Shown here one piece after another: positions 37,206 through 45,089 of a stretch of DNA of 64,000 nucleotides. Both the position numbers and the translations under genes were made by a program. Every line of letters starts with the position of its first letter. The stretch's first letter is position 1. The notes beneath the pieces were generated by a model, which was not told the DNA's origin, did no database searches, and worked only from the letters and a program-made list of their open reading frames with translations. Source of the stretch: GCA-2706205 sp964215955. GTDB taxonomy: Bacteria; Bdellovibrionota; Bacteriovoracia; Bacteriovoracales; Bacteriovoracaceae. The stretch is taken from NCBI GenBank assembly GCA_964215955.1, contig CAXPDR010000027.1, positions 62,001 to 126,000 on the forward strand, in the 5' to 3' direction.

Positions 37206-38079
37206 GTTTTTCAATCGCTTCAACAATTTGTTTCACAAAAACATCATAGTCTTTAATTTTTGTATTCATATGCGCTTCTATTTGGATAAATTTAATTTCC
37301 GAGATCTCTTTAAATTTTTTAAGTATCTTAACAGGATTAGCATCTGTTGCTAAAACCATATCAATATTTTGAGCTTTCGCAAATTTAAACTTCTTAAAGA
37401 TTTGACTTGCTGAGGGCAAAACCCCTGGAGTATCTTCCACAGTTCCCATACACTTTAAGCCAAAGTCTTTGCAAAAATATACGAACTCTTCATGGTAGGT
37501 CATAATCTTTATATTCTTATGGGATGAAAGTCTTGTATTCAACAAATCAAATAATTCAGAAAGTTTTTGTTCCAAGCTTTTAAAGTTTTTCTCATAATAT
37601 TGAAAGTTATTTTTATCAATAAGTTGAAGGCAATCCTTTATGGCCAAAGCTGCCCGAATCATTTGTTTAGGTGAATAAGTATAATGAGGATTTCCCTCTG
37701 GGTGGACATCCCCCATAGAGCGATCGATTTGGTTTTTATCAAGTTTTCCTTCAGTATCAAGTTTTACGGAAGCATCACAGAGACCGTCTTTTTGTAATTT
37801 TTCATTTCCAGATAGTTCAATTATTTTCGGTAACCAAGTTGATTCAAGTGCCAAACCATTCTTAACTAACAGATCAATTTTTTTAATTTTAAAAATAAAA
37901 GCAGGAGTTACGTCCACAAAGTGAGGGTCTTCATGTCCAGACAAAAGAGCACTGGTTTCTCCCTTATCTCCAACAATTTCAGACACAAGCCAATTGATTT
38001 CAGGCAAAGTTGACTTAATCGTCAACCTTGCCCATGAAAGCTGTGGAAATATGAATAAAAAACAAATTATAGCCTTCAT
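37192..38079 (-). CDS. znuA: Periplasmic zinc-binding protein
   Basis: 295 residues with a signal peptide (MKAIICFLFIFPQLSWA). Cluster A-I metal-binding fold: ligands likely His53 (GHEDPHF), His132 (GNPHYTY), His196 (TYHEEF) and an acidic residue near 246 (ATDANP). The His/Asp/Glu-rich loop common in zinc-specific ZnuA proteins is absent. GAGGG precedes the ATG. It lies 15 bases after the His-rich barrel gene and overlaps znuC. Confidence 0.9.
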   Translation of the reverse strand: MKAIICFLFIFPQLSWARLTIKSTLPEINWLVSEIVGDKGETSALLSGHEDPHFVDVTPAFIFKIKKIDLLVKNGLALESTWLPKIIELSGNEKLQKDGLCDASVKLDTEGKLDKNQIDRSMGDVHPEGNPHYTYSPKQMIRAALAIKDCLQLIDKNNFQYYEKNFKSLEQKLSELFDLLNTRLSSHKNIKIMTYHEEFVYFCKDFGLKCMGTVEDTPGVLPSASQIFKKFKFAKAQNIDMVLATDANPVKILKKFKEISEIKFIQIEAHMNTKIKDYDVFVKQIVEAIEKHGRK

Positions 38080-38094
38080 TTTTAACCCTCTAAA

Positions 38095-39183
38095 TTAAAA
38101 TAAATGTACTGGGTGCTTTCCAATATTAAAGAGGATTTGGATTTGATATCTGTAGTTATCCTCTTCTTCCTCTTCATGCATTAGACCAGTTTCTTGAGTT
38201 ACAGAAAATCTATATTTCATAAATTCACTATTCGCGTATGTATAATGAAAAGAAGTTTCCGTATAAGCATCTTCGACTACTCGTCCTTCACCTTCGTGCT
38301 CATGTCCTTCTTCTTCATGCTCATCAGCAGCATTGTATAAAGAGTAAAGTAAGCCTACTGAATGATGTTGATTAAAGCCTTTCTCAACTAAAAGATAAGC
38401 TCCATTATCATCCATCTCTTCTTCGCCCTCTTCTTTGTAAAATCGGCTCCAATATTCAGCTTGAACTAACCAATCAAGAACCTTTCCTTCTCTCTTTTTG
38501 AAGGTAAAATCAGCTCCTGTATAATGCCATGCTGTTTTTTCAGCATCTTTTCTCACAATATGATTCAATCCATATTCAAGACCACTAGTGGTAGAAAATT
38601 CATTAAACCCACCTAATCTTAAGTAATGAGTTGGCCATTGGGCGTTGCCCGCTTCTTCCTCTTCTTCTTCCTCATCATGTGAGTGACTATGGGCAAACTC
38701 AGAGCCTTTCATCACACCAAGAGTTAATTGTAAATTTTGAGATGTTCCAATTCTATGAGTGTATTCAACACCAGTATCAAGAGCTCCTTCTTCACCAAAA
38801 TAAGTATCAAAAAATAACGGTGCTGTTGTAAAACTCCATTCGTGTCTATGAATTCTATTTAATTTACCAATTCCTAAAAAGAACTGACCAATTTTTAGGG
38901 TATGTCCCGGAAAGATATTAGAACTTTGAATCAGCGCTTCATGCAACTCTGTTGCAACTTCACCATTCGCTTCTTGAGCATAGACAAGTGACATACTTCC
39001 AGACCAGTTTTGATCAATTTTAGAATACAATGCCAATTCAAATTCTCTTAAATAAGCATCTTGCTCTAATTCATCCATTTGATTATTTACCGCTACAAAG
39101 TCTGCTGCTGCAAACCAATCAATCTTCTGAGCAAAAGTATTTGTACTTACAACTGCTAATAACAACAAAATCATACTTTTCAT
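38095..39183 (-). CDS. Outer-membrane barrel with His/Glu-rich loops, likely zinc entry
   Basis: 362 residues with a signal peptide (MKSMILLLLAVVSTNTFA). Alternating strands across the length and a C-terminal strand ending in Phe (PVHLF) point to an outer-membrane porin-like barrel. Four insertions are packed with His, Glu and Asp: HSHSHDEEEEEEE (about 169-181), EEGEEEMDD (about 252-260), HEEEGHEHEGEG (about 289-300) and HEEEEED (about 335-341). First gene of the znuA-C-B operon and next to the candidate Zur operator, so a zinc-capturing outer-membrane channel is a strong inference. It is not a TonB-dependent receptor: it is too short and has no plug domain. Confidence 0.8.
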   Translation of the reverse strand: MKSMILLLLAVVSTNTFAQKIDWFAAADFVAVNNQMDELEQDAYLREFELALYSKIDQNWSGSMSLVYAQEANGEVATELHEALIQSSNIFPGHTLKIGQFFLGIGKLNRIHRHEWSFTTAPLFFDTYFGEEGALDTGVEYTHRIGTSQNLQLTLGVMKGSEFAHSHSHDEEEEEEEAGNAQWPTHYLRLGGFNEFSTTSGLEYGLNHIVRKDAEKTAWHYTGADFTFKKREGKVLDWLVQAEYWSRFYKEEGEEEMDDNGAYLLVEKGFNQHHSVGLLYSLYNAADEHEEEGHEHEGEGRVVEDAYTETSFHYTYANSEFMKYRFSVTQETGLMHEEEEEDNYRYQIQILFNIGKHPVHLF

Positions 39184-39231
39184 TAAATTACCTCCATTTA
39201 TAATGGTAATATTTACTCAAGTACTTGCCTG

Positions 39232-39250
39232 TTTGCAAGTCACTTGCAAA
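39232..39250. promoter_or_regulatory. Candidate Zur operator, 9-1-9 palindrome
   Basis: TTTGCAAGTCACTTGCAAA is a perfect palindrome around a central base, in the 76 bases between the divergent barrel and Zur-like genes. On the minus strand a possible -35 (TTGCAA) inside it is 17 bases from TAAATA; on the plus strand TATAAT follows at 39253-39258. A second palindrome, CAAGTACTTG, lies at 39218-39227. A dimeric repressor here could silence both directions. Confidence 0.65.
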
Positions 39251-39259
39251 AATATAATT

Positions 39260-39664
39260 ATGAATGCAAGTGAAGTCTTAAAAAGCTACGATTTACCCAT
39301 TACTAAGCCTCGAAAATTAGTTCTAGAAAGCCTAATTAAGGCTGAATCTCCTGTAACAATTGAGGATTTAAAATCGAATATCAAAAATGTAAATGAATCC
39401 ACAATATATAGAAATCTAAATAAATTAGTAGAAACAGGTATTGTAAAAAAACTCAATTTAAACTCAGCATTTTCCCATTTTGAACTCAATTCAGCTCAGT
39501 ACCACCAACACGGCCATTACCATATCGTTTGCTCAAAATGTAAATCCGTTACTTGTATTGATATTAATATAGAAAAACTTCTACTCGGCCAAATCAAAAA
39601 ACTTAACTATAAAGATGTAAAACATAAACTGGAATTTTCAGGGATTTGTCCTGATTGCCAATGA
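39260..39664 (+). CDS. zur: Fur-family regulator, probably Zur
   Basis: 134 residues from the ATG at 39260. Winged helix with the Fur recognition segment NESTIYRNLNKLVETGIV (about 45-62), then the His-rich hinge (YHQHGHYHIV, 81-90) and two CxxC pairs, Cys91/Cys94 and Cys130/Cys133, forming a structural zinc site. Next to a znu operon, zinc is the likely co-repressor. There is no ribosome site and TATAAT ends 1 base before the ATG, so the message may be leaderless, or the promoter further upstream. Its stop abuts the stop of the convergent gene (TGATCA). Confidence 0.87.
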   Translation: MNASEVLKSYDLPITKPRKLVLESLIKAESPVTIEDLKSNIKNVNESTIYRNLNKLVETGIVKKLNLNSAFSHFELNSAQYHQHGHYHIVCSKCKSVTCIDINIEKLLLGQIKKLNYKDVKHKLEFSGICPDCQ

Positions 39665-40417
39665 TCATTTATACCAACAATTATTTCGCTCACTAGAATT
39701 ATTATTTCCCGCTTTTGATTTCAAAATATCCAAACGACATTGAAGGGATGGATAGGAATTTATCTCAGTTGATTCAATTGCAGGGGCATGGTCATGAAAG
39801 TCATAGTTTTCCTTACTGAACATGTACTTACTTACTCCAAAGAAGCCTCTAGCTGCTCTTAAAGTTTTAAGACAAACAAATAGAGATCTATTATCGGAAG
39901 TTGTATCAGAACAATAACCTACTTCGTATGGAAGAAACCTTCTATCATCAAAGTTTTGGATATACTTTTTTTCAAAATATTTGGGAAGGCATTCAACTGC
40001 AGCAAAATGATCTGATTGACCTTCAGAACTTGCCCATTCATAGTTCTTCAATTCCATTTTAGGATTTCCACCGAGAATATGTCCCAACTCATGACAAACT
40101 ACGAAGGCCCAGGTTTCTTCTAGCATTTCAGGAATTCTAGCGAGCCCCCCCCAAAAGTTGATGCTAAATTTACCACTTACTTCTCTGTGGGCATAAGCTG
40201 AAAAATAGGGTTTTTCCCAATCAAGATTAATAGTTATACTTTCATCATAATAAAAGGCGTAGATCTCAGAAGCTATAAGGTGAAATTTATAGATCTCAAT
40301 CTCAGATGTTGTTATCTGATCAGATAAGATCTGGTATTGCTGGTCCTCAGAGTTTTTATGTACAAAGCCGAAGAAAAAAAAGCAAAATGATAAGATGAAG
40401 AAAATATTCTTATTCAT
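39665..40417 (-). CDS. Secreted HExxH protein, putative metallopeptidase
   Basis: 250 residues from the ATG at 40417 with a hydrophobic signal (MNKNIFFILSFCFFFFGFV). Near residue 110 the motif VVCHELGHILGG gives HExxH, and the downstream SSEGQSDHFAAVECL has acidic residues at the position of the third zinc ligand in gluzincins such as M48. Several Cys follow (YCSD, FVCLK, QCRLD, NCWYK), so disulphides are probable. No named family. Its stop codon directly touches that of zur. Confidence 0.72.
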   Translation of the reverse strand: MNKNIFFILSFCFFFFGFVHKNSEDQQYQILSDQITTSEIEIYKFHLIASEIYAFYYDESITINLDWEKPYFSAYAHREVSGKFSINFWGGLARIPEMLEETWAFVVCHELGHILGGNPKMELKNYEWASSEGQSDHFAAVECLPKYFEKKYIQNFDDRRFLPYEVGYCSDTTSDNRSLFVCLKTLRAARGFFGVSKYMFSKENYDFHDHAPAIESTEINSYPSLQCRLDILKSKAGNNNSSERNNCWYK

Positions 40418-40506
40418 GCTTTCATGTACCAAAATAGACTTATATCTAGTATCAATTGAGTAATTTTTATAGGTTCATTACCTTCCATGGAAAAGAACCT
40501 AAAACC

Positions 40507-41223
40507 TTAGAATAATAATGCATTCGCCTCTTGGCATATTGTATTTGAATCATACCAAGAGCTGTAATCAACTTTTTTAAACTTAAACTTTTCTCCAATT
40601 TCCTCAGCGTACTTAACGAATAATTTATGGTAAGGAAACCTCTCTCTCAGAACCAAAAAGCTTTTACAGTATTCCATCCTCTCCTGCATTGTTTCACCAA
40701 CACCAAGAAGCGGTTGAGAATGAAACCAACCAATCATGGTCAATTCACTCTCTGGAAAGATTTGTTTCGGAGAAATTTCGGCCATTAATACTAAGGCCAC
40801 CTTGCAAACGACTGATACTTGAGTATACATAGGATCTGGTGTTTTAGATGCTATAGACTTTAATTGTCCATTAAAATTTACAGCAACTTTATCAGCATTG
40901 GTTGAAGGAAGTGTTACTTGACTTTGGCACTGATTTAGAAAGTCTGAAGAAGACTTAAACTGAATAATATAATCCCTTTTTTGAACCGTAACTTTTGCCA
41001 AATTAACTGGTTCTTTATATGTGGATAGTTCTACTAACTCCTGCGAAAGCTCCTCCATCTCTTCAATGATACCTCCTATTTTAGCTTTTTTACTTTCAGA
41101 GAGCTTACCATAATTTTGATCTAGGTTTTTTGAAGCAAGATCTAAATTGTCATAGACTAAATCAAGAGCGAAGGACGATTTAATAATAAACAAAAAACAA
41201 ATAATAACTTTTAGTATTTTCAT
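40507..41223 (-). CDS. Exported protein of unknown function
   Basis: 238 residues with a signal peptide (MKILKVIICFLFIIKSSFA). Helical N-terminal part (SKNLDQNYGKLSESKKAKIGGIIEEMEELSQ), a beta-like middle, and four or five Cys (LNQCQS, VSVVCKV, MEYCKS, NTICQ). AAGGAG precedes the ATG. A weak hairpin follows the stop (AGGTTC...GAACCT). Nothing in it tells a function. Confidence 0.72.
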   Translation of the reverse strand: MKILKVIICFLFIIKSSFALDLVYDNLDLASKNLDQNYGKLSESKKAKIGGIIEEMEELSQELVELSTYKEPVNLAKVTVQKRDYIIQFKSSSDFLNQCQSQVTLPSTNADKVAVNFNGQLKSIASKTPDPMYTQVSVVCKVALVLMAEISPKQIFPESELTMIGWFHSQPLLGVGETMQERMEYCKSFLVLRERFPYHKLFVKYAEEIGEKFKFKKVDYSSWYDSNTICQEANALLF

Positions 41224-41337
41224 AATATTCTCCTTTTTTTGAAAGGAAAATAGCCAAATTTAAGATAATTTTCTACTGAGATTTTTATAATGATAATGTA
41301 ATTCTTTCACACTAACAGTTACACCTATAAGATTCTT

Positions 41338-42003
41338 TTAACCTTTTTTAACTATAGCGCGCTTCCGATTGGGATAAAGTGTTGTACAGATGGGGCAAAC
41401 AAGTCCTTTACATCCTCTGGCTGTACAATATTCCCTTCCATAGAAAATAATTTGAAGATGAAGTTTATTCCACTTATCTTTAGGAAAGAGTCTTTTCAGA
41501 TCTTTTTCAGTTTGGTCAATACTTTTACCGTTTGTTAGTTTCCAGTTTTGAGCAAGTCTATGAATATGTGTGTCTACAGGAAAAGCTGGAATTCCAAAAG
41601 CTTGTGCCATCACAACAGAAGCTGTTTTATGACCAACACCGGGCATGGCCTCAAGGGCTTCCCAATCTTCTGGAACTTTACCATCATGAAGTTCAACTAT
41701 CATTTTAGAAAGTTCCCAAATGGCCTTAGACTTTCTAGGACTCAAACCACAAGGTTTAATAATCTCTTTTATCTCCTCAATTGAATGCTTAATCATTTCA
41801 TATGGATTATCAGCGAGTTCCCAAAGTTTGGGTGTAATTTGATTTACTCTTTCATCAGTACACTGAGCTGATAATAGTACAGCAATAAGAAGTGTATATG
41901 GATCTTTATGATCTAGCGGAACAGGTGTTTCAGGATAGTAGTTTTCTAACTGCTCTAATACGTATTTTGCTCTAGCTATTTTTGATTTCGTATAATCAAT
42001 CAT
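41338..42003 (-). CDS. nth: Endonuclease III, DNA glycosylase/AP lyase
   Basis: 221 residues (E. coli 211). Removes oxidised pyrimidines in base-excision repair. The helix-hairpin-helix with catalytic Lys126 (PGVGHKTAS) and catalytic Asp144 (PVDTHIHRL) are intact. The C-terminal cysteines are Cys193, 198, 203 and 206, spaced x4-x4-x2, not the x6-x2-x5 of the E. coli [4Fe-4S] cluster, so the cluster may be altered. It overlaps meaB by 8 bases and so sits in the mutase operon. Confidence 0.94.
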   Translation of the reverse strand: MIDYTKSKIARAKYVLEQLENYYPETPVPLDHKDPYTLLIAVLLSAQCTDERVNQITPKLWELADNPYEMIKHSIEEIKEIIKPCGLSPRKSKAIWELSKMIVELHDGKVPEDWEALEAMPGVGHKTASVVMAQAFGIPAFPVDTHIHRLAQNWKLTNGKSIDQTEKDLKRLFPKDKWNKLHLQIIFYGREYCTARGCKGLVCPICTTLYPNRKRAIVKKG

Positions 42004-42955
42004 TTTTTAATAATCCTTTATATAAAGACTCTACCGCTTCAATTGGCTGAAGTTTTCCTTTTTGAACTGCCGTAACAGTTTCCTCAAAAGCTGAATAATT
42101 TTTAAGAGCCGATTGAAATTTATCTTTTAGCAGTTCTTCCAACCATACTTTAATTTGGGCTGAACGTAGATTAGTATCATATTGATCAAAAAAATCGTCA
42201 ATATAATCATCAACCTCTCTAAACCCCTTCTTAAAAACACTAGAGCACCTTACAACAGGGCATTGCCATTTTCTTTTATCCTGTAAGACTTCTAGAGACT
42301 TTTTAAAGTCGTGTTGGGCAATTTTAGCTGTTGCTTCATGGGCTCCATCAGACTTATTTACAATAACGAGATCACTCACTTCTAAGATTCCTCTTTTAAT
42401 ACCTTGCAATTCATCACCGGAACCAGGTTGCATAAGAAGAATGAACATATCGACAATATGGGAGACACTAATTTCAGATTGACCGACACCAACTGTTTCT
42501 ACAAATATATAATCAAAACCAAAAGCATCACATAAGAGCATTGCCTCTCTTGTTTTTGCAGCAACTCCTCCTAAGGTTGGACCATTAGGTGTGGGTCTAA
42601 CAAAAGCATCGGCGTGAGATGAAAGTTTGGCCATTCTTGTTTTATCACCAAGAATTGAACCACCCGTAACCTGTGATGTGGGGTCAACTGCTAAAACAGC
42701 GACTCTTTTTCCTTGATCAACAAGGAACATTCCAAAGTTTTCTAAAAATGTACTTTTTCCAACTCCAGGAGTCCCGGAGATACCAATTCTTTTAGCATTT
42801 CCAGTCTCAGGTAAAATCGCTTGAATCAACTCTGATGCGAGTTTTTTATGGGCTTCTTTTTTACTTTCGACTAAAGTAATGGCCTTTGCAAGAATACTTA
42901 AATCCTTACCTTTTAAGCCTGATAAATATTCTTCTAAGCTTAGTTCCTTTTTCAT
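41996..42955 (-). CDS. meaB: MeaB/ArgK-type G3E GTPase, mutase chaperone
   Basis: 319 residues. P-loop GTPGVGKS (about 59-66), the switch segment with DPTSQVTGGSILGDKTRM, ETVGVGQSE and NKSDG guanine motif. MeaB gates cofactor B12 loading and protects methylmalonyl-CoA mutase. I start at the ATG at 42955, 1 base after the mutB stop; an in-frame TTG lies 4 codons earlier. Between the mutase large subunit and nth genes. Confidence 0.94.
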   Translation of the reverse strand: MKKELSLEEYLSGLKGKDLSILAKAITLVESKKEAHKKLASELIQAILPETGNAKRIGISGTPGVGKSTFLENFGMFLVDQGKRVAVLAVDPTSQVTGGSILGDKTRMAKLSSHADAFVRPTPNGPTLGGVAAKTREAMLLCDAFGFDYIFVETVGVGQSEISVSHIVDMFILLMQPGSGDELQGIKRGILEVSDLVIVNKSDGAHEATAKIAQHDFKKSLEVLQDKRKWQCPVVRCSSVFKKGFREVDDYIDDFFDQYDTNLRSAQIKVWLEELLKDKFQSALKNYSAFEETVTAVQKGKLQPIEAVESLYKGLLKND

Positions 42956-42956
42956 T

Positions 42957-45089
42957 TTAATAACCAAACTTTTCGATGAGCTTTTTAACTAAATCCGTTG
43001 CAGCTTCATGAATAACAGTTCCAGGACCAAATACCCCTTGGACCCCCATATCATAAAGTTTTTGATAATCATCAGGAGGAATAACCCCACCAACAACGAT
43101 TAGCATATCTTCTCTATTGTATTTCTTTAATACTTCTTGAAGTTTTGGAACTAAAGTCAAGTGTCCCGCAGCAAGGGAACTTACTCCAATAACGTGCACA
43201 TCATTTTCAACTGCTTGTTTAGCAGCTTCTTCTGGCGTTTGAAATAATGGGCCAATATCAACATCAAATCCAAGATCAGCAAATGCCGTTGCTATAACTT
43301 TCTGACCTCTATCGTGCCCGTCTTGTCCCATTTTAGCGAGCATAATTCTAGGACGTCTTCCTTCGCTCTTTTCAAAATGGTCAACCAAATTTTCCAGTTC
43401 TTTCATCTCTTTTGAATCTCCATAGGCACTTTTATATACACCACTTATGGCCTTAATTTCAGCCTCATGTCTTCCATAAACCTTTTCCAAAGCATAACTA
43501 ATTTCACCAACGGTACATTTAGCTCTTGCAGCTTTAATAGCTAGGTCCAAAAGGTTTCCCTCACCTGTTTCTGCCGCTTTAGTTAAGGCATCCATCGCCT
43601 TGAAAACGTCATCATCATTTCTATCTGAACGCAATTTATTCAGCCTTTCTATTTGAGCTTTTCTCACAGTTGAATTGTCCACCGAGAGAACAGGAATTTC
43701 TTCCTCACTATCTGGCTTATACTTATTAACACCAATGACTGATTGTTTCTTAGAATCAATTCTTGCTTGAGTTCTTGCACTCGCTTCTTCAATACGCATT
43801 TTTGGGATACCGGCTTCAATGGCTTTGGCCATCCCACCGTATTCTTCAACTTCTTGAATATGTGCCCATGCTTTTTGCATTAAATCATCGGTAAGTTTTT
43901 CTACATAATAACTTCCCGCCCAAGGGTCGACTAACCGACAGGTATCAGTTTCATTTTGAATAAAAATTTGAGTATTTCTTGCAATTCGTGCACTAAAATC
44001 TGTTGGTAGCGCTAAGGCTTCATCTAATGAGTTAGTATGAAGACTTTGGGTATGTCCGTGAGTAGAAGCAAGAGCTTCAATACAGGTTCTGGTCACGTTA
44101 TTATAAACATCTTGTGCGGTTAATGACCAACCAGACGTTTGAGAGTGAGTCCTAAGGCTCATTGATTTTTCTAATTTAGGATTAAATTCTTTTACAATTT
44201 TTGCCCATAAAAGCCTACCAGCTCTCATCTTGGCTACTTCCATAAAATAGTTCATTCCAATCGCCCAAAAAAATGAAAGTCTTGGAGCAAATTTATCTAT
44301 ATCAATTCCTGCATCAACACCCGCTCTTAAATACTCTAAACCATCTGCTAAGGTATAACCTAATTCAATATCGGCAGTAGCCCCTGCTTCTTGCATATGA
44401 TAACCAGAAATTGAAATAGAGTTAAATTTTGGCATATGTTGTGAGGTATATTCAAAAATATCAGCTATGATTTTCATTGAAGATGCTGGTGGATAAATAT
44501 AAGTATTTCTCACCATAAATTCTTTTAGGATATCATTTTGTATGGTTCCACTAAGCAATGATTGATCGACTCCTTGTTCTTCTGCTGCCACAACATACAA
44601 TGCAAGAATAGGTAGAACAGCTCCATTCATTGTCATAGAGACGGACATTTTATCAAGTGGGATTCCATCAAATAAAATTCGCATATCATAAATAGAGTCA
44701 ATGGCTACGCCGGCCATACCTACATCACCCTCGACTCGTGGGTGATCAGAATCATATCCTCTATGGGTAGCAAGATCGAAAGCGATTGATAAACCTTTTT
44801 GCCCTTTAGATAAGTTCCTTTTATAAAAAGCATTAGACTCTTCTGCTGTAGAAAATCCAGCATATTGCCTAATGGTCCAAGGTCTACTTTTATACATAGT
44901 AGGATATGGTCCACCTAAAAATGGAGCTAATCCTGCTTTATATCCCATATGTTTAACCGACTCTAAATCAGACGCATCATATGAGGATTTGGTCATAATT
45001 CCTTCGGCAGTTTCAATTTCAGTTATCTCGGGAACAGACCTATAATCTTTTTCCTTAATATCAATCTCATTCCAATTAATCTTTTTCAT
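42957..45089 (-). CDS. mutB: Methylmalonyl-CoA mutase, large (catalytic) subunit
   Basis: 710 residues, full length. Interconverts methylmalonyl-CoA and succinyl-CoA with adenosylcobalamin. The TIM-barrel starts with the typical YKSRPWTIRQYAGFSTAEESN (in part) and contains SISGYHMQEAGA; the C-terminal B12 domain has the base-off motif DGHDRG (about 595). A GGTGGGGG site precedes the ATG, which follows the small-subunit stop directly. Supports propionate, odd-chain and branched amino acid use. Confidence 0.97.
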   Translation of the reverse strand: MKKINWNEIDIKEKDYRSVPEITEIETAEGIMTKSSYDASDLESVKHMGYKAGLAPFLGGPYPTMYKSRPWTIRQYAGFSTAEESNAFYKRNLSKGQKGLSIAFDLATHRGYDSDHPRVEGDVGMAGVAIDSIYDMRILFDGIPLDKMSVSMTMNGAVLPILALYVVAAEEQGVDQSLLSGTIQNDILKEFMVRNTYIYPPASSMKIIADIFEYTSQHMPKFNSISISGYHMQEAGATADIELGYTLADGLEYLRAGVDAGIDIDKFAPRLSFFWAIGMNYFMEVAKMRAGRLLWAKIVKEFNPKLEKSMSLRTHSQTSGWSLTAQDVYNNVTRTCIEALASTHGHTQSLHTNSLDEALALPTDFSARIARNTQIFIQNETDTCRLVDPWAGSYYVEKLTDDLMQKAWAHIQEVEEYGGMAKAIEAGIPKMRIEEASARTQARIDSKKQSVIGVNKYKPDSEEEIPVLSVDNSTVRKAQIERLNKLRSDRNDDDVFKAMDALTKAAETGEGNLLDLAIKAARAKCTVGEISYALEKVYGRHEAEIKAISGVYKSAYGDSKEMKELENLVDHFEKSEGRRPRIMLAKMGQDGHDRGQKVIATAFADLGFDVDIGPLFQTPEEAAKQAVENDVHVIGVSSLAAGHLTLVPKLQEVLKKYNREDMLIVVGGVIPPDDYQKLYDMGVQGVFGPGTVIHEAATDLVKKLIEKFGY

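Noticed and set aside
40433..40506. Hairpin AGGTTC...GAACCT after the 40.5-kb gene as a terminator
   Set aside because: The stem is short with a large loop and the tail is not a T run, so I do not list it as a terminator.
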